A stretch of 64,000 bases of DNA from Amylostereum areolatum (taxonomy: Eukaryota; Basidiomycota; Agaricomycetes; Russulales; Stereaceae). Positions within the stretch are counted from its first letter, which is position 1, and each line of letters opens with the position of its first letter. Position numbers and translations under genes: made by a program. A model generated the notes under the pieces. It did not search any database and was not told the origin of the DNA. It saw nothing but the letters and a program-made list of their open reading frames with translations. Shown here in pieces: positions 22,401-33,284 of this stretch. The stretch covers positions 310,001-374,000 of the forward strand of contig SAXG01000037.1 of assembly GCA_012932865.1 (NCBI GenBank). Direction: 5' to 3'.

Positions 22401-23065
22401 ACCCACCGATCTGGTGAGGCAGATGGACAAGTCACAATTAAAACGTCCTGCACTTCATATTATTTGTTCATCATCTGATGATGATGACGGCACCTCCGAC
22501 GGCTCCGACTCTGACAGCCCCCTGCATATACCTCGACCACGTCTCCTTTTCCCACTGGCACTCCGTGATTCCACTCAGGCAGAGCCTCCCCGGTCTCGTG
22601 TCCATTTTACGGTGAGTATCGAGTTGGAGTAATGTTTCCATTCTCAATTGTTTTGTGAACAGCCCCCACCACCATCACAACCGCCTCCGACGTTACCTCC
22701 GACATCGGGTGAAGCCCCTGCGCCTGCCCAGGTTGTACAAACTCCGAGGTCATCAAGACGCAAAGTAAGACCACCGCGGGCACCGGACACAATTTACACT
22801 CCACCTATGCTTACAAAGCCACGAAATCACCGGAAACCAACCTCGAAGACAAACAAGGGTGGTGACAGAAACAAGGGTGAAGGTATGTCATATCTAGAAT
22901 ACATTTTGTTGAGTTAACTTCTGTGTAGCAGGGCCAGATGTTGGACCGAGCAACTCCAATCCAACTCCTATTGCCAACCCTGGGGGAAAGCGTCTGAGCA
23001 GTGGTGTGAATACACCACGGAAGGAGACTTCAAAGCGGAAGAGAGGTGTCGGAGCTGGTCGGTGA
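19460..23065 (+). CDS. gene L of element A, large multi-exon protein of unknown function
   Basis: Unknown family, conserved in B. About ten exons. Exon 1 (MASDSEETDLGS) ends at KAPHFYERCTV. The others hold blocks shared with L-B: VRHPRDWQSHDNGFSF, FEAQRKSWRLCGVPLVSFGAI, KPWPKMVFKDGYPQPP, RAYITTEYR, DTFFSNSILPPGWS, NIATTGRGFEFHH, a Lys/Arg-rich stretch near 21190-21290, YRAEKRVMDVV, the highly conserved LLWEKEDGSWAG with LLLLGLYDHDYTFW, and RLPEYPG. The tail is Ser/Pro-rich, acidic then basic. I see no signal peptide, membrane segment or recognised catalytic motif. The basic and acidic patches suggest a nuclear protein. Reads open throughout. Position after ZnII is the same in both elements. 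Confidence 0.75.
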
Positions 23066-23528
23066 TGGGGTTCACAGCTTCGGAGAGGGGGTGAGATGCT
23101 AAGAGAGCCATCACTACAATGAGCGAGCCAAAGGCGTAGAGACCATGTATGTACCTGTGCATGTCGCCTCCAGGCTGTCTCCACTACCTCGCCATCTTTG
23201 ATTTGAGAGTTAGATCTTATGCACATCAAGTCAATAATGGCGTAGGCAATCAGACTCCGAGAGGGCATACGAAGATTTGGACCAGCACATCCACTGAGTC
23301 CGACAAAGTCTTGTATCAAAATGGACACTTGGAGCAGTTTGAGTGGTACTGGGGTACGGTGTCGCAGATTGTGGGACTGATCATCTTGGGCAATGAAAAC
23401 TGCGCAACGATGAAATGTTTTAAATACATGTCTCGGTAACGGCCGACAATGGCTATATATAATGTTGTCAGTCCGACGGGATGCGAAGTCACACAGGTGT
23501 GACAGCCACATCCCTCCTTCGTCTTCCG
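23066..23528 (-). pseudogene. KDZ transposase relic of element A
   Basis: On the minus strand near 23205 down to 23165 the frame reads SQIKDGEVVETAWRRHAQ followed by a GT donor. This is the catalytic-Glu block of KDZ enzymes (compare GEIVETLW in KDZ-A). Nothing else of a transposase can be assembled. It is convergent with L. Element B has a similar relic (GEIIETSWRARAQ, also followed by GT) at the matching place, so it is ancestral to both. Confidence 0.5.
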
Positions 23529-24264
23529 ATGTTCTCCCACACAGCTCCGACAGGTCCTCGTATCGGTTTCGGGTCAAACTCAAGGGAGAAAACCATCAAC
23601 AACTGTGCACTCCCCCCTTCGTACATGTTACGAGAGGCAAGATTCATTGCGGTCACGCAGTGGTGGTGGTGCGAGGGAGAGAAGCAGAGCAACCCTGGTG
23701 ATGACTGGTGGAGGTTGTTTGGCGAGGAATCGGTGAGTTAACACAGTTCTGGGGCGTGAGAACAGATGTTCTGATCTGTGGGGGCAGGAGGACGTGAGCA
23801 CAGCCTGGAAGAAGGCGAAATTGGAGGATACCCAGAACCTCCTGCCTCCGGGGGAGCCTACCTGGCTCGAGATCGCAAGGCTTTTCTGCCCACCAATCAT
23901 GTGTCAGGATTCTGGGCGTTTTCGGAGGCTGGACATGTATGGGGACATCTGGGGGGAAAACAAAGAGGACCGTAAGTTCTGGATCAATCAACCTCTTGGC
24001 TTCAAGTGGTGGACGGACCCTAGTGAGTCCCGCATATTCTCTTCGGTAGGCAACTGACTTTTGGAACTTGCAGATGTCCAGTTTCCGAACAATCTAAGGC
24101 GTCTGAAGCTGAGCCCGAGGGGTCAGCGAGAGGATAATGGGGCGGCTGACAACCACGGTCGTGTTACACTCGCAACCCTGCCAGAGCCTCCTCGTGCTCT
24201 GGGGCCGCTCGGGGGTCTGTTTTTTCCCGACCCAGAGGACGATGATGGAGCTTCGGAGGCCTAG
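23529..24264 (+). CDS. small WW-module gene, A only
   Basis: Short cousin of the W/ZnI/ZnII family. The probable start is MFSHTAPTGP at 23529 (23625 is an alternative). Exon 1 contains AVTQWWWCEGEK and ends DDWWRLFGEE. Exon 2 (about 23790-24018) contains SGRFRRLDMYGDIWGENKED and ends FKWWTDP. Exon 3 (about 24074-24264) is short and ends in an acidic PDPEDDDGASEA. It has no Cys cluster and no coiled coil, so it is essentially the bare N-terminal module. I find no counterpart in B, but gypsy1 sits near where it would lie. It may be a truncated paralogue or a stand-alone regulator. Confidence 0.6.
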
Positions 24265-24600
24265 GGGGGCAGGGGTCGGGCTATAAGTCAGTTATGTTTG
24301 TATGTTGCACATCCCTGGGAATTTAGGTGGAATCGGTAGTGTTCTCCTTTTGTATGACTATCCACGAATGCTTGTATTTAGGAACAGTCGGTGAAATCCT
24401 TGAGAATGACAGATGTCATGTCTACCTATGTGCATCGGAGTGGTCGGACCCATCGGAGATGACAGATACATCGGAGGTATCTGAACTATGGCTTCGACCT
24501 CTCAATTCATGTTTGGTAGGCGGACAGCATTGCATTACTAAACAAGAGATACTGTACACATCAGGAAAGCAAGCGCGACAGCGGAAAACATTGAAAGCAC
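24265..24600. repeat. intergenic stretch with an internal copy of the KDZ subterminal sequence
   Basis: No gene. About 24433-24499 matches the right subterminal region of A (about 31936-32013) over some 60 bp, including TCGGAGTGGTCGGACCC and GTATCTGAACTAT, with one 9-bp gap. This looks like a relic terminus buried inside A. Confidence 0.7.
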
Positions 24601-25207
24601 GGGGGGCATTAACTGGTAATCTGCATCCTTAGATAAGCTTGAGAACGGTTTGAAGTATTACCTTTCCGACGGCTGGAGGCCGGGCCCAAGCCGGGCCTGG
24701 AGGTATCAAGAATAATATCTTTGTGTTAGATCCCAATCAAGGCTAGTAGGTACTCAGAATGACTTATTTGGACATCTCCTGCTGAGCAGTTGCAAATAAG
24801 ATATTTGCATGGTGTGGACATGCTGTGTGAACATCTTATTTGCAAGACCTCCTCCGGAGAAAGGGCAAAGCAATCTCAAAGACATCCTTTTCACCTCGTG
24901 GCCGATGATACATGAACAACTTATTTGCAAGACCTCGTCCGAAGAAAGGACAAAGCAATCCCAAATATATCCTTTCCACCTCGTGGCCGATGTTACGTGA
25001 ACATCTTATTTGCGACTGCTCGGCGGGAGATGTCCATCATCAATTGTAAATAAGTTGTTCTAAGTACCTACTAGCCTTGATTGGGATCTAACACAGAAAT
25101 ATTATTCTCAATACCTCCAAGCCTGGCCCCCAGCCGTTGAAAAGGAGGTACTTCAGACTGTTCTCCAGCTTATCTAAGGATGCAGATTACCAGTTGATGC
25201 CCCCGGT
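24601..25207. mobile_element. foldback MITE with long inverted repeats
   Basis: About 170-180 bp at each side are inverted copies (GGGGGCAT-AACTGGTAATC, ATCCTTAGATAAGCT, GTTAGATCCCAATCAAGGCT, AGTAGGTACT). The loop holds two full copies and the start of a third of an 85-bp tandem unit beginning at 24828, 24913 and 24998 (TGAACAWCTTATTTGC). No coding potential. I could not identify a clean TSD. Confidence 0.8.
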
Positions 25208-25253
25208 GAAGTAAGGTAAAAAGTACCAGACACCCTTTCCAAAAGCAGTGGAC

Positions 25254-27082
25254 CTAATTCCCAAGATGGCTACTCAACTGCTCCAGCAGAGCCCGAATCG
25301 GATCCAGCTCTGCCTTGATCTTTGCCTCCACCATTGTATCAACCGCGGCCAGAACATCGGCGCGGAGCTGCTGCAAACGGGCATCTGTGACGTCGACCAT
25401 GTTGACGTCGGCATCCGTTGTTGGAGCCACCAAGCTTGGGTCGGACACAATGTCGGAGGCGGGAGCGGGCAGATCGGACGAGATAGCGGCAGGGTCGGAG
25501 CGGCCGAGAGTGGTTGCCATCGAGGCAAGCATTTCGGTGTGTGCCTTCAGCTGGGGCTCGAGCAACCCGGCGAGGCAGTCAAAGATGGATCCTTCGACTG
25601 CCTTCAGGGCTGACACGAGCATAGCCTCTGTTAACACTAACCGAAAGATCTGTGTTAGTATGTGAGCAAAGAGAAAAGAAAATACTCACCCTCCCGATGA
25701 GGAATGGCGAGCTTCTGACGCTTCGGACCTTGAGACAGCGAAGTGTCAACATTGTCAGGAGAGAGGGAGCCGCCGACTTCATCTGCCTTGCGCTTGAGGT
25801 GGCTGGGGGGTGAGATCTGTGGGGGCAGGGAGGAAGTACGAAGCTGGAGGATAGAATGTGTTAGTTGAAGTCATTGGTGCTCAAGTAGAACACACTAGTA
25901 CCTTTGACAACGAGGCACTGACTGCTGGCTGTGTACTCTGCCCCTTATCGGCATGAGCAATCCGGGGCTGTAGTCGAGTGCTGGACGGACCAGAATGCTT
26001 GGGAGGAGGCGTAGACGTCGGCGTCGGACCCGTCGGTGTCGGACCCGTCGGCGTTGGACCCGTCGGCGTTGGACCTATCGTGTCTGTCGCATTTTGCGGC
26101 GTTGACTTGGGTGGGGGCCCTGGAGGAGGCGGTGGTGTCGGGCCCTTCGGAGTCGGGGGTGGGGGGGGGCGTCGAACTCGACAGCGTTGGCATGGTGGGG
26201 GCCGGGGTGGTTGCCGACGGGGTGGTTGACGAGCGTTTGGCGGTGCCTTTGGGCTTCGACTTCTTGGGGGCAGATACCTGTGGGTTGGGAGGCTGGGCGG
26301 GTGAAGGGTCCGTGGTGGGCGACTTGGCCTTGGTCGATGCCGCCGCCCCACTGTGACGAGGTTCGGGTTTGACGTGTTTCGCGGGAGGGCCCTTCTTGAC
26401 GGCGGCCTGGACAGTCGGCGGGGTTCCAGACTGACCGCGTGCGGGGCGTCCCCCATTGTTCGAGGTGGTGTCGTTGGCCGTCGGAGCCGTCGGAGCTGTC
26501 GGAGCGGGCGGGGTCGGAGGTGCAGGGTCGGGGATAGATGTCGACAGAGGGGGAGGGAAGGAAGGATTGTCGGGGGCGGGAGTAGACATCTGGGAGGCAT
26601 GGCCCTTCTTGTTCTTCTTCCACATGTCTGCTAAAGTCAGAAACCAGATGGAAAGTCACAAAAAAGAACGTACTGGGCTCGGTCCACCACATGGGGCCAA
26701 CATCTCCTGCCCAGTCGCGTCGGTAAAGTGACATGTCGAAGTTATCGAGCTTCTCCGTGATAACTGTGGCCTCTGAGTCGTCGGAGATGTTGTGGTAGAA
26801 GGTGTCGAGGAATGCTGGGTAGGTCTCCATGCCCATTGCAGAGAGCTCGGCGCCGATCACGTCCAGACAGTCCTCCTGTGTGTCGACTGTGAGCCGATCA
26901 TCGTACAAGATGAAATCACGACACACCTGCATTTTGCAGAGAGAATTCCAGAACCTGGAAGACGGTGTGCGTGTCCCGCGCTCGCGGAACGCCTTCAGCG
27001 CCAGAAACAAAGCCTTCTCCTGTTGAAGAACGGTGTCGGAGAACTTGTACCGGTCCAGGTCGATGGCCGCGCGAGGTGGCAT
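25254..27082 (-). CDS. gene W of element A, WW-module protein with Pro-rich linker
   Basis: Counterpart of W-B. The first exon, from MPPRAAIDLDRYKFSD, is continuous where W-B has an intron. It contains SSRFWNSLCK and ends RRDWAGDVGPMWWTEP, matching RKWAGDVGEKWWMDN of W-B. The next exon starts DMWKKNKKGH and is a long Pro/Ala/Thr linker. Within it, near a G-run at about 26157-26172 (C-run on the coding strand), the frame that fits upstream (..TPDSEGPDTT) differs from the one that fits downstream (..RIAHADKGQSTQ). Either a 1-nt slip or an unrecognised intron lies there. Later exons hold a nuclear-import-like HLKRKADEVGG and a C-terminal helical domain ending LLEQLSSHLGN. It is divergent from S-A by 270 bp. 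Function unknown. Confidence 0.7.
25998..26075. repeat. 15-bp repeat ACCCGTCGGCGTTGG within W-A
   Basis: About four to five tandem 15-bp units rich in GTCGGAC. One frame gives GPTPT repeats and another gives SNADG repeats, so the peptide depends on the frame while the DNA unit stays constant. Confidence 0.85.
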
Positions 27083-27352
27083 AGTCGTAGAGCGAGTAGG
27101 GGGACGAGGAGGGCGAGGCGCGAGTGGAATGTCGAAAGAAAGAAGAGAAAATAGTGTAACGTCAACCGCAGCCTAGCCGAAGTTCCCACGGTTCACGTGA
27201 GTGACGCGTCAGCATGACAAGTCCGTTTTTCCTTGTGTTCTTTCTTTCTTTTCACCTTCACCATCTGTCCTGCTATACATCCACGACGGGCTGCTAACAC
27301 AGGTGAGTGTGCACACCTTACTCCCTTTCTCCGTTAATCTATCTAGGTCATC
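27083..27352. promoter_or_regulatory. bidirectional promoter, W/S of element A
   Basis: 270 bp between the divergent ATGs, against 268 bp in B. It includes CACGTGAGTGACGCGTCA-type palindromic sites near 27195-27212 and pyrimidine tracts before the S start. Confidence 0.5.
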
Positions 27353-27914
27353 ATGTCCGACCACGACTCCGATTCCGACTCGTCCGACGGCTCCGACGAC
27401 GTCATCATTCCTCCGCAACGACGGCAACTTCGATTTCCTACCTTTGCAAGTTCGCCGTCGACTAGCGGTGGTGAAGAACAGTCCCCTCCGAGCTCAGCAC
27501 AAGTGAACAACCCTGCACCCGACGTTGTTGACGATCGAGAAGCACGATTCGAAGCTTTTGCCCGGTCGTTCCCTCCCTCAATACGACAGAGACCACTCTC
27601 TCTTCCGATGACCAGAGATGAAGCACTCGCGCATACACCAAGCCCTCTCACGGAGTCGGTGTCGTTAAATAGCTCTGAAGACTCGTTGGTTGAGGCCTTG
27701 CCTTCATTGGACGACCCTCCTCCTTCTCGCTCCCCTCCCGTCGCATCACCCCACAATCAGGGACATCAAAAACGAAGGATATCGAGTCCGAGGAGTCGGG
27801 ATGCCAAGCGTGCACGATCTGGTGCGTTGTGCGCCTTCCTTTTCTTTCATCTTACAACTCACCAATTTCTTAGATGAGTCGGAGCCAGCATCGGAGGCGA
27901 CCTCGAGTGCGTGA
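27353..27914 (+). CDS. gene S of element A, small acidic Ser-rich protein
   Basis: No family recognised. The start MSDHDSDSDSSDGSDD gives a strongly acidic, phospho-acceptor-rich N-terminus, then LPMTRDEALAHTPSPL and a basic tail with KRRISSP and RDAKRARS. One intron of about 52 bp follows, and a last exon of 14 codons (DESEPASEATSSA). The bipartite-like basic tail suggests nuclear import. It lies head-to-head with W and tail-to-tail with the KDZ transposase; the two stops are about 20 bp apart. The same arrangement in B suggests co-regulation with W. Confidence 0.6.
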
Positions 27915-27933
27915 AATCGAATGGGTGCATGTA

Positions 27934-30900
27934 TTATACATTTATACCATGCACTGAGAATACAGCTTCCGCTTCTTCTTGTAATCCCCTCCACACTGCG
28001 ATTTGGCGTGATGCGTAGCATGCCTGTCCTGTATTACCATTTTGACTGGCTTTGTCTTGGATGCGGGACCACTGGTCCGTCTTGTATCTATGGAATCGTA
28101 TGGTGTTCTCCATTTGTGCGCGAACTCTACCAATCTGTTCCGTGGTCCGATCAAGATTGGCCTTGGAACGTAGTAAGTTGACACGGAGGACTAGTAGAGA
28201 AATCAGTGTGAATGTGTTGATGTTTAGGCGTATACCCTACACTCTTCCTTCCACGTTGGGTCCGATGAATCCTCCGAAGGACGGTCCATGCGCCAAAACC
28301 AGGCCAGTTGGTTACGCGATGAATGAGGATTTGACGGATCGACAATTGCGGTGCTTGCTTGAAGGTCCTCCTTTGTGAGTACTTTGAAACGGTTCAGTAA
28401 CTCTGGGGTGGGGTTGAGCCTTTGGAGTGCTTTGTGGGCATCCATGTAGACTTGAACATGTTGTCGGAGGTTACCCAATGAATTGTGAACCACAGAGTAG
28501 GCACGGGTGACAGCTCTTTGTGTCGACGCAGGTCGTACGCCTGTCCGATATTGATACGAAAGAACACCGACCGCATCTCGGATATGTCCAAGCGAGTCAT
28601 TGAGGACACCTATCCAAAGCTCCCGTTCCTCCTCTACAATGTGACGGTTTCTTTCGTCCGATCGCCAAGCTTCTGGCATTGCGGATGGAAGCATAACTGA
28701 ACGTTGCTCCACGGGAACATTTGGCGTCTGCTCGGGGTCCGAAGGCTCCGACACTGGGAGGAGTTCAATTTCTCCAACTTCGTCAAGGTGTGGAATAAAA
28801 TTGGAGGTAGCACGGAGCCCATCGCGACCAATGTGAGCCCGTACACTGGCGTTAAACGATTGGATCTGTTTTAGAAGCTTGGACTGGCGACCAGAGATCG
28901 TCAAAGCATCTTGGCTGGGCCTTCGGATTTCTGCTTGAAGTGTCAGCCTGTATCAGATGTTGTTGAAGTCCTGGAACAAACAGTGCAGTGGGAAAGGCAT
29001 ACTGTGCTGCTCGTAACTTGATCCCGGTTGCGAGCCATTTGATACGTTCTCCCCCACCCAACGCCTTCTCTTTCTCTGTCAAAGCCATCTGCTGAGCTCG
29101 TTGTCCTGGCGCTATTTTATGTAACGGTCAGTGGAACGCTCAGATGTTGACATATAAGTGTCGAGGTCTTACCGAGTTGTATACGGACATCGAATATGGC
29201 CATTTTATCACGACGTGTTTCTCTACATGCCAAGGCATCCTCCATTTCTTCAAGCCATGTGTTTTTCTGCTCTGGTGTTGTTTGACGACATAAGTCCTCG
29301 TAATACTGCGTGTGGTCGGGGAGATTATGTTCCGCATCTCGGAGTCGGCGGTCCAACATAGCGGCTAGAGGAGGGATATGTTACATGTATAGCAAAGGTA
29401 TACATCATTGACGTATGCATTCCGATGGTTTTTTTCCAGTTTGAGTATAGCATATGCCAATTGAGATTCTCCTCGCGTGCGGCTGGAGTCATACTTCTGG
29501 AGTTGCGAGAGGCTGGATTGAGAAATGACCATAGCGTCTCCACAATCTCCCCGTCAATATACCCAACACCTGGGATGAATACAGGTGCAAATTTGGGGGA
29601 GCACGCGTCGACATGACCATGGACATGCCACACTCCGATGCCTTGAATGAGCTCTAAGTCAGGAGGAAAGTCGAGATACTTGCTCCCGTCGACTCTTTGT
29701 CGGAGATGAATGCCATACTGGCACATGATATCGTACAGTGCGAGGACTTTGGATAGGCCCTTTATGTTGTGTTTTAAGGTGCTGCACAATGCATAGTCGA
29801 TGTTTGCTTGTCTAAATTTGGTCGGTCGGAGGTCGTCGGAGGAGATCGGACCCAACATCGTGTACTCACCTTTCGCCTTTTTGCAAGTTTACAGTTCCGA
29901 GAGGAAACCAAGCGCCATGATCACCACATGCAACTGACATAACTCCAGAGACATCACAGCCTTTGTGTTCAGAATCTGCTTGCAACACAGCACGATGGTT
30001 TACGCATTTGACCTTGCTTGTCTGCGACATTCCTTGCATGAAAAACCGATTCCAGATGGAGAATATTGAAACTCACTTTTGTCTCTTGAGCAAGTTTCAG
30101 ATGTGTCATGTATCGTGCCTCTGGTACAAAAAAGGTGGTACCATGTCCCAGTCGGACCTCCCGCTCCGATGGTGTTGCGGTGATGGCATGTTGTGCACTA
30201 TAGTTTCCGTCGAGCGCACTGGTACCTATATACTTGAATCTAAAAGTGGATTAGGTATAGTTCTAGGTGAATGCACATTGATATGTCTCACTGGTCAGGA
30301 TCGTCTTTCCATGTGGGTTTCAAATTGATTCCTGGCTGGGGACATGCTGGACAGAAAATTGAAAGCTGCCCCGGTTTGAGCGCCTTGGAGGTGTTCCAAG
30401 CTCCGAAACGTTTCAGCAACGTCAAATGTCGGAACTGTCGGTTCACATGTCCCAATTCGTTTACTCGGTTCTAGAATGAGTATCTCAGTCTGTCATTTGC
30501 AACTGAATGTAAGGAATACGCACTGGAATTTTGTGAGGGGAAACACAAGAAGTTTTTACTTTGAGGCGATTGTAGAAAGAGCTGATTGTAGTGTTTGAGT
30601 TGAGGTTTTCATCGCTGGCATCATCAAGCAGAGATGTTGTAAAGGCAGTTTTAGGGGTCTTGACGCTAGCTGGATACAACCCCAGCTTCAACAACTGTAG
30701 GTCTGCACTAGCAGCACCTGGACAATCACAGAAATGGACACCCATTTGATGGATGCCAGTAGAGTGTGCTAGAACCATCATTCGGTTTCCAAGAGCGTCA
30801 TGGAATCCAGGAGCACCAGGATCAGGAACTGCTGCAGGAAGGATGTTGTCCACCTCGAAGTCCTCCTCGTCTTCAGCACATTGTGCACCACCTAGAAATC

Positions 30901-31789
30901 TGGGATGAGACGGAGAGGGTGTAGGTGTCGGAAGTGACTGGGGGGTGCTTTGGTAATCAGCCGTGTTTTCTGCAGGCTCCCTAGAATCTGGAGGAGGTGT
31001 CGGATCAGGTGTTGGTAGGAGTGTTGGGTTCGTCGGAGTATAGGGACGCGGTGTCGGAGGGGTATCAGGTAGGGTCAAATGGGAAGCACAGGGTGTCGTT
31101 GGAGTGGATAAAGTCTGGGGGGTAGGCGTGACATTGGTTGTTGACTTCGCATGATCTTGTGGGCAGGGTTTACCACCATGTCCTAAAGAAATGAACACTC
31201 CTACATCTCGGAGCCAACCATCTGTGAACTTGTCTCCATCCCATCGTTGCACACGGTGAAATGGGTGGCGCATGTGTTCTTGGCGAAGGCAGTGGGCACA
31301 GACATTGGGAGTGCCGAAGCATTGTTTGCAACGCCAGTTCGCGTCTCCGATGCCGCAGTCGAAGCACTTGTCAGAGATCGGAGCCTCAAGACTAAGAAGA
31401 ACTGATAAGAACAGTGGAGCGCGGGCCTTCCACTCTTTCATAAGGTCATTCTGGGTCTTTATAGATGTCGTAAGAAGAAGAAATAAAGAGAAAAAAGTAT
31501 GACACACCTTGCCAGCTCGACGAGGAAACAAGGGCAAAGGTTGTATGTTAGTCTGCCACTGGTCATTGAGGTCAAGACCAATCCCATCGATATTGGGAGT
31601 ATAGTCGGTTAGTGATGTGCGCCTGTTGGTGATGGTGCGCGTTCGTTTTTCAAGGTTGAGTTTGTTGGGGGCAGGTCGCTTGACCTTATCGATGACGGGG
31701 CGATGTCGAAATACGCGTGTTCCATACCAGTTTATTTTTGCTGTGTTCTGTGTGATACGGGATTGGGTGATTATAGTTGTTCTTCCCAT
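27934..31789 (-). CDS. KDZ transposase of element A (apparently intact)
   Basis: The transposase expected to mobilise A and perhaps B. The start at 31789 (MGRTTIITQSR) aligns with the B copy. About ten exons with short introns: an N-terminal basic segment ending FPRRAGK; the CxC2-like cysteine cluster (CFDCGIGDANWRCKQC, CAHCLRQEH); a Pro/Thr-rich linker; FGAWNTSKALKPGQL with CPACPQPG; the catalytic core SALDGNYSAQH near 30200, VACGDHGAWFPLGTV near 29915, ALYDIMCQYG near 29740 and DGEIVETLWSFLNP near 29560; then helical C-terminal exons (KALGGGERIKWL, LAWFWRMDRP) ending FSVHGINV. No stop or frameshift was found in the spliced reading. Activity is inferred from openness only. The gene is within 373 bp of the element end. 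Confidence 0.88.
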
Positions 31790-32035
31790 AACTGAAAGAG
31801 AAGAGGATGAGAGACAAGGTAGATGGGAGATGAGAGGGACGTAGAATGATGTAGAGGACAAATGGAAGAGTGTGATGGTTTATTTGATGACACTTAATCA
31901 CATGGATGATGAAATATCAATAAGGGATATTATGTCCGTCGGAGTGGTCGGACCCGTCAGGAACGTCGGAGATGATGGACACGTCGGAGGTGTCTGAACT
32001 ATCCGACAGTATGAGAAGATACTCTCCGATGATTA
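31790..32035. repeat. right subterminal region of A, TCGGA/TCCGA array
   Basis: KDZ-A upstream region with no other gene. Between about 31935 and 32025 there are four TCGGA and two TCCGA sites. This is the template of the internal copy at about 24433-24499. Confidence 0.85.
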
Positions 32036-32162
32036 CCGGCCCTCGTGGGCCCATGTGTAACATCACACCCTATGGGCCCACCATGGGGTATGTGTTGCTA
32101 ACACGCTAGTAGACTTGTGAATTATGTGTTGACAACAAGTCTATTTGACTAAGTTATGTGGA
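32036..32162 (-). repeat. right terminal inverted repeat of A
   Basis: Inverted match of the left end. It contains palindromes TGGGCCCA at 32046-32053 and 32073-32080, then CACCATGGGGTATGTGTTG. The last bases, TTGACTAAG plus a short tail, pair weakly with the left tip. Followed by AGAGC, the TSD. Confidence 0.85.
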
Positions 32163-33028
32163 AGAGCATTCAAAAGAGAACGCACGCCCGCAAACCTTTG
32201 AAGACTTAGTCCCCCCGCCGTACCGCGACTTTGCGCCTGTATTCGACAAGAAAACCTCCGAGCGACTTCCTGACCGACGGCCATGGGACCATGCTATCGA
32301 CATGAAAGACGGCTTTGAACCCAAACCGTGCAAGATCTACCCCCTCTCACCTTCCGAGCAGATCGAACTCGACACCTTCCTCGACGACCACCTGAAGAAG
32401 GGCTATATCCGCCCATCGAAGTCACCTCAGGCGAGTCCGTTCTTCTTTGTGAAGAAAAAGGATGGAAAGCTGCGTCCCGTACAGGACTATCGAGAATTAA
32501 ACAAGGGCACTGTCAAGAATGAATACCCCTTGCCACTGATCTCTGAAATTGTCGACCGCCTCAAAGGTGCAAAGATCTTCTCTAAGATGGATGTTCGCTG
32601 GGGCTACAACAATGTCCGCATCAAGGAAGGCAACGAGTGGAAGGCTGCGTTCAAGACGAATCGCGGTCTCTTCGAACCTACGGTGATGTTTTTTGGGCTT
32701 ATGAACTCCCCTGCGACATTTCAGGCAATGATGAATGAACTGTTCAAGGATCTCATCGACTCGGGCAAGGTCATCATCTACATGGACGACATCTTGGTGT
32801 TCACTCGCACCATGGACGAACACCGTGCCGTAGTGCAGCAGGTTCTGCAGCATTTGCAAGACAACGACCTCTTCCTCAAACCGGAGAAATGTGTCTTTGA
32901 ACAAGACTCTGTCGAATACCTCGGACTCATCATCTCGCACGACAAGATCGCTATGGACCCCGTCAAGGTAGCAGGTATTCAGGACTGGCCGACACCACGA
33001 ACGGTCAAACATGTGCAATCCTTCCTCG
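32163..33028 (+). pseudogene. pol: gypsy1 pol, fragment 2 (reverse transcriptase)
   Basis: Continuation of pol after element A. It covers the RT palm and fingers: [40 protein letters not shown] and the catalytic [10 protein letters not shown] near 32775. The fragment is open. It ends at QSFL, where the hAT element enters after CTTCCTCG (33021-33028). Confidence 0.95.
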
Positions 33029-33180
33029 TAGTGTTGCCAAAGTTCAGTTCAGTTCGGTTCAGGGCCCATTTTCCCCGAACCTGAACCTGAACCAACATGC
33101 CTAGGGGTGAACCAGAACCAGAACCAGAACTGAACCTTGGTTCTTGGTTCGAACTCGGTTCGAACTTCGGTTCTCGGTTC
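33029..33180 (+). repeat. left TIR and GAACC subterminal repeats of hAT
   Basis: The TIR is followed by many GAACC/GGTTC words (for example CCGAACCTGAACCTGAACC and AGAACCAGAACCAG). Confidence 0.92.
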
Positions 33181-33284
33181 ATCTCAGATTTCTATCTTTT
33201 CAAAGACTTCAAGGGGTTTAGAACCCAAATAACACATACTATCCATTAGACATATTGCTATTTAACTATAGGGACAAGAATAAA

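Larger units (their letters stand above)
11438..32162. mobile_element. KDZ transposon A, 20.7 kb
   Basis: Inserted in gypsy1 pol with a 5-bp TSD AGAGC (11433-11437 and 32163-32167). The uninterrupted sequence is confirmed by gypsy2. The ends are imperfect inverted repeats: CTTAG-CAAATA and then a better matched stretch with ACACATACCCCA, GGTGGGCCCAT and a second TGGGCCCA. Gene order left to right: ZnI-1 (-), ZnII-1 (+), ZnI-2 (-), ZnII-2 (+), L (+), KDZ relic (-), small WW gene (+), a foldback MITE, W (-), S (+), KDZ transposase (-). All main genes read as intact except a possible frame problem in W, so A is the better candidate for an active element. Confidence 0.93.
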
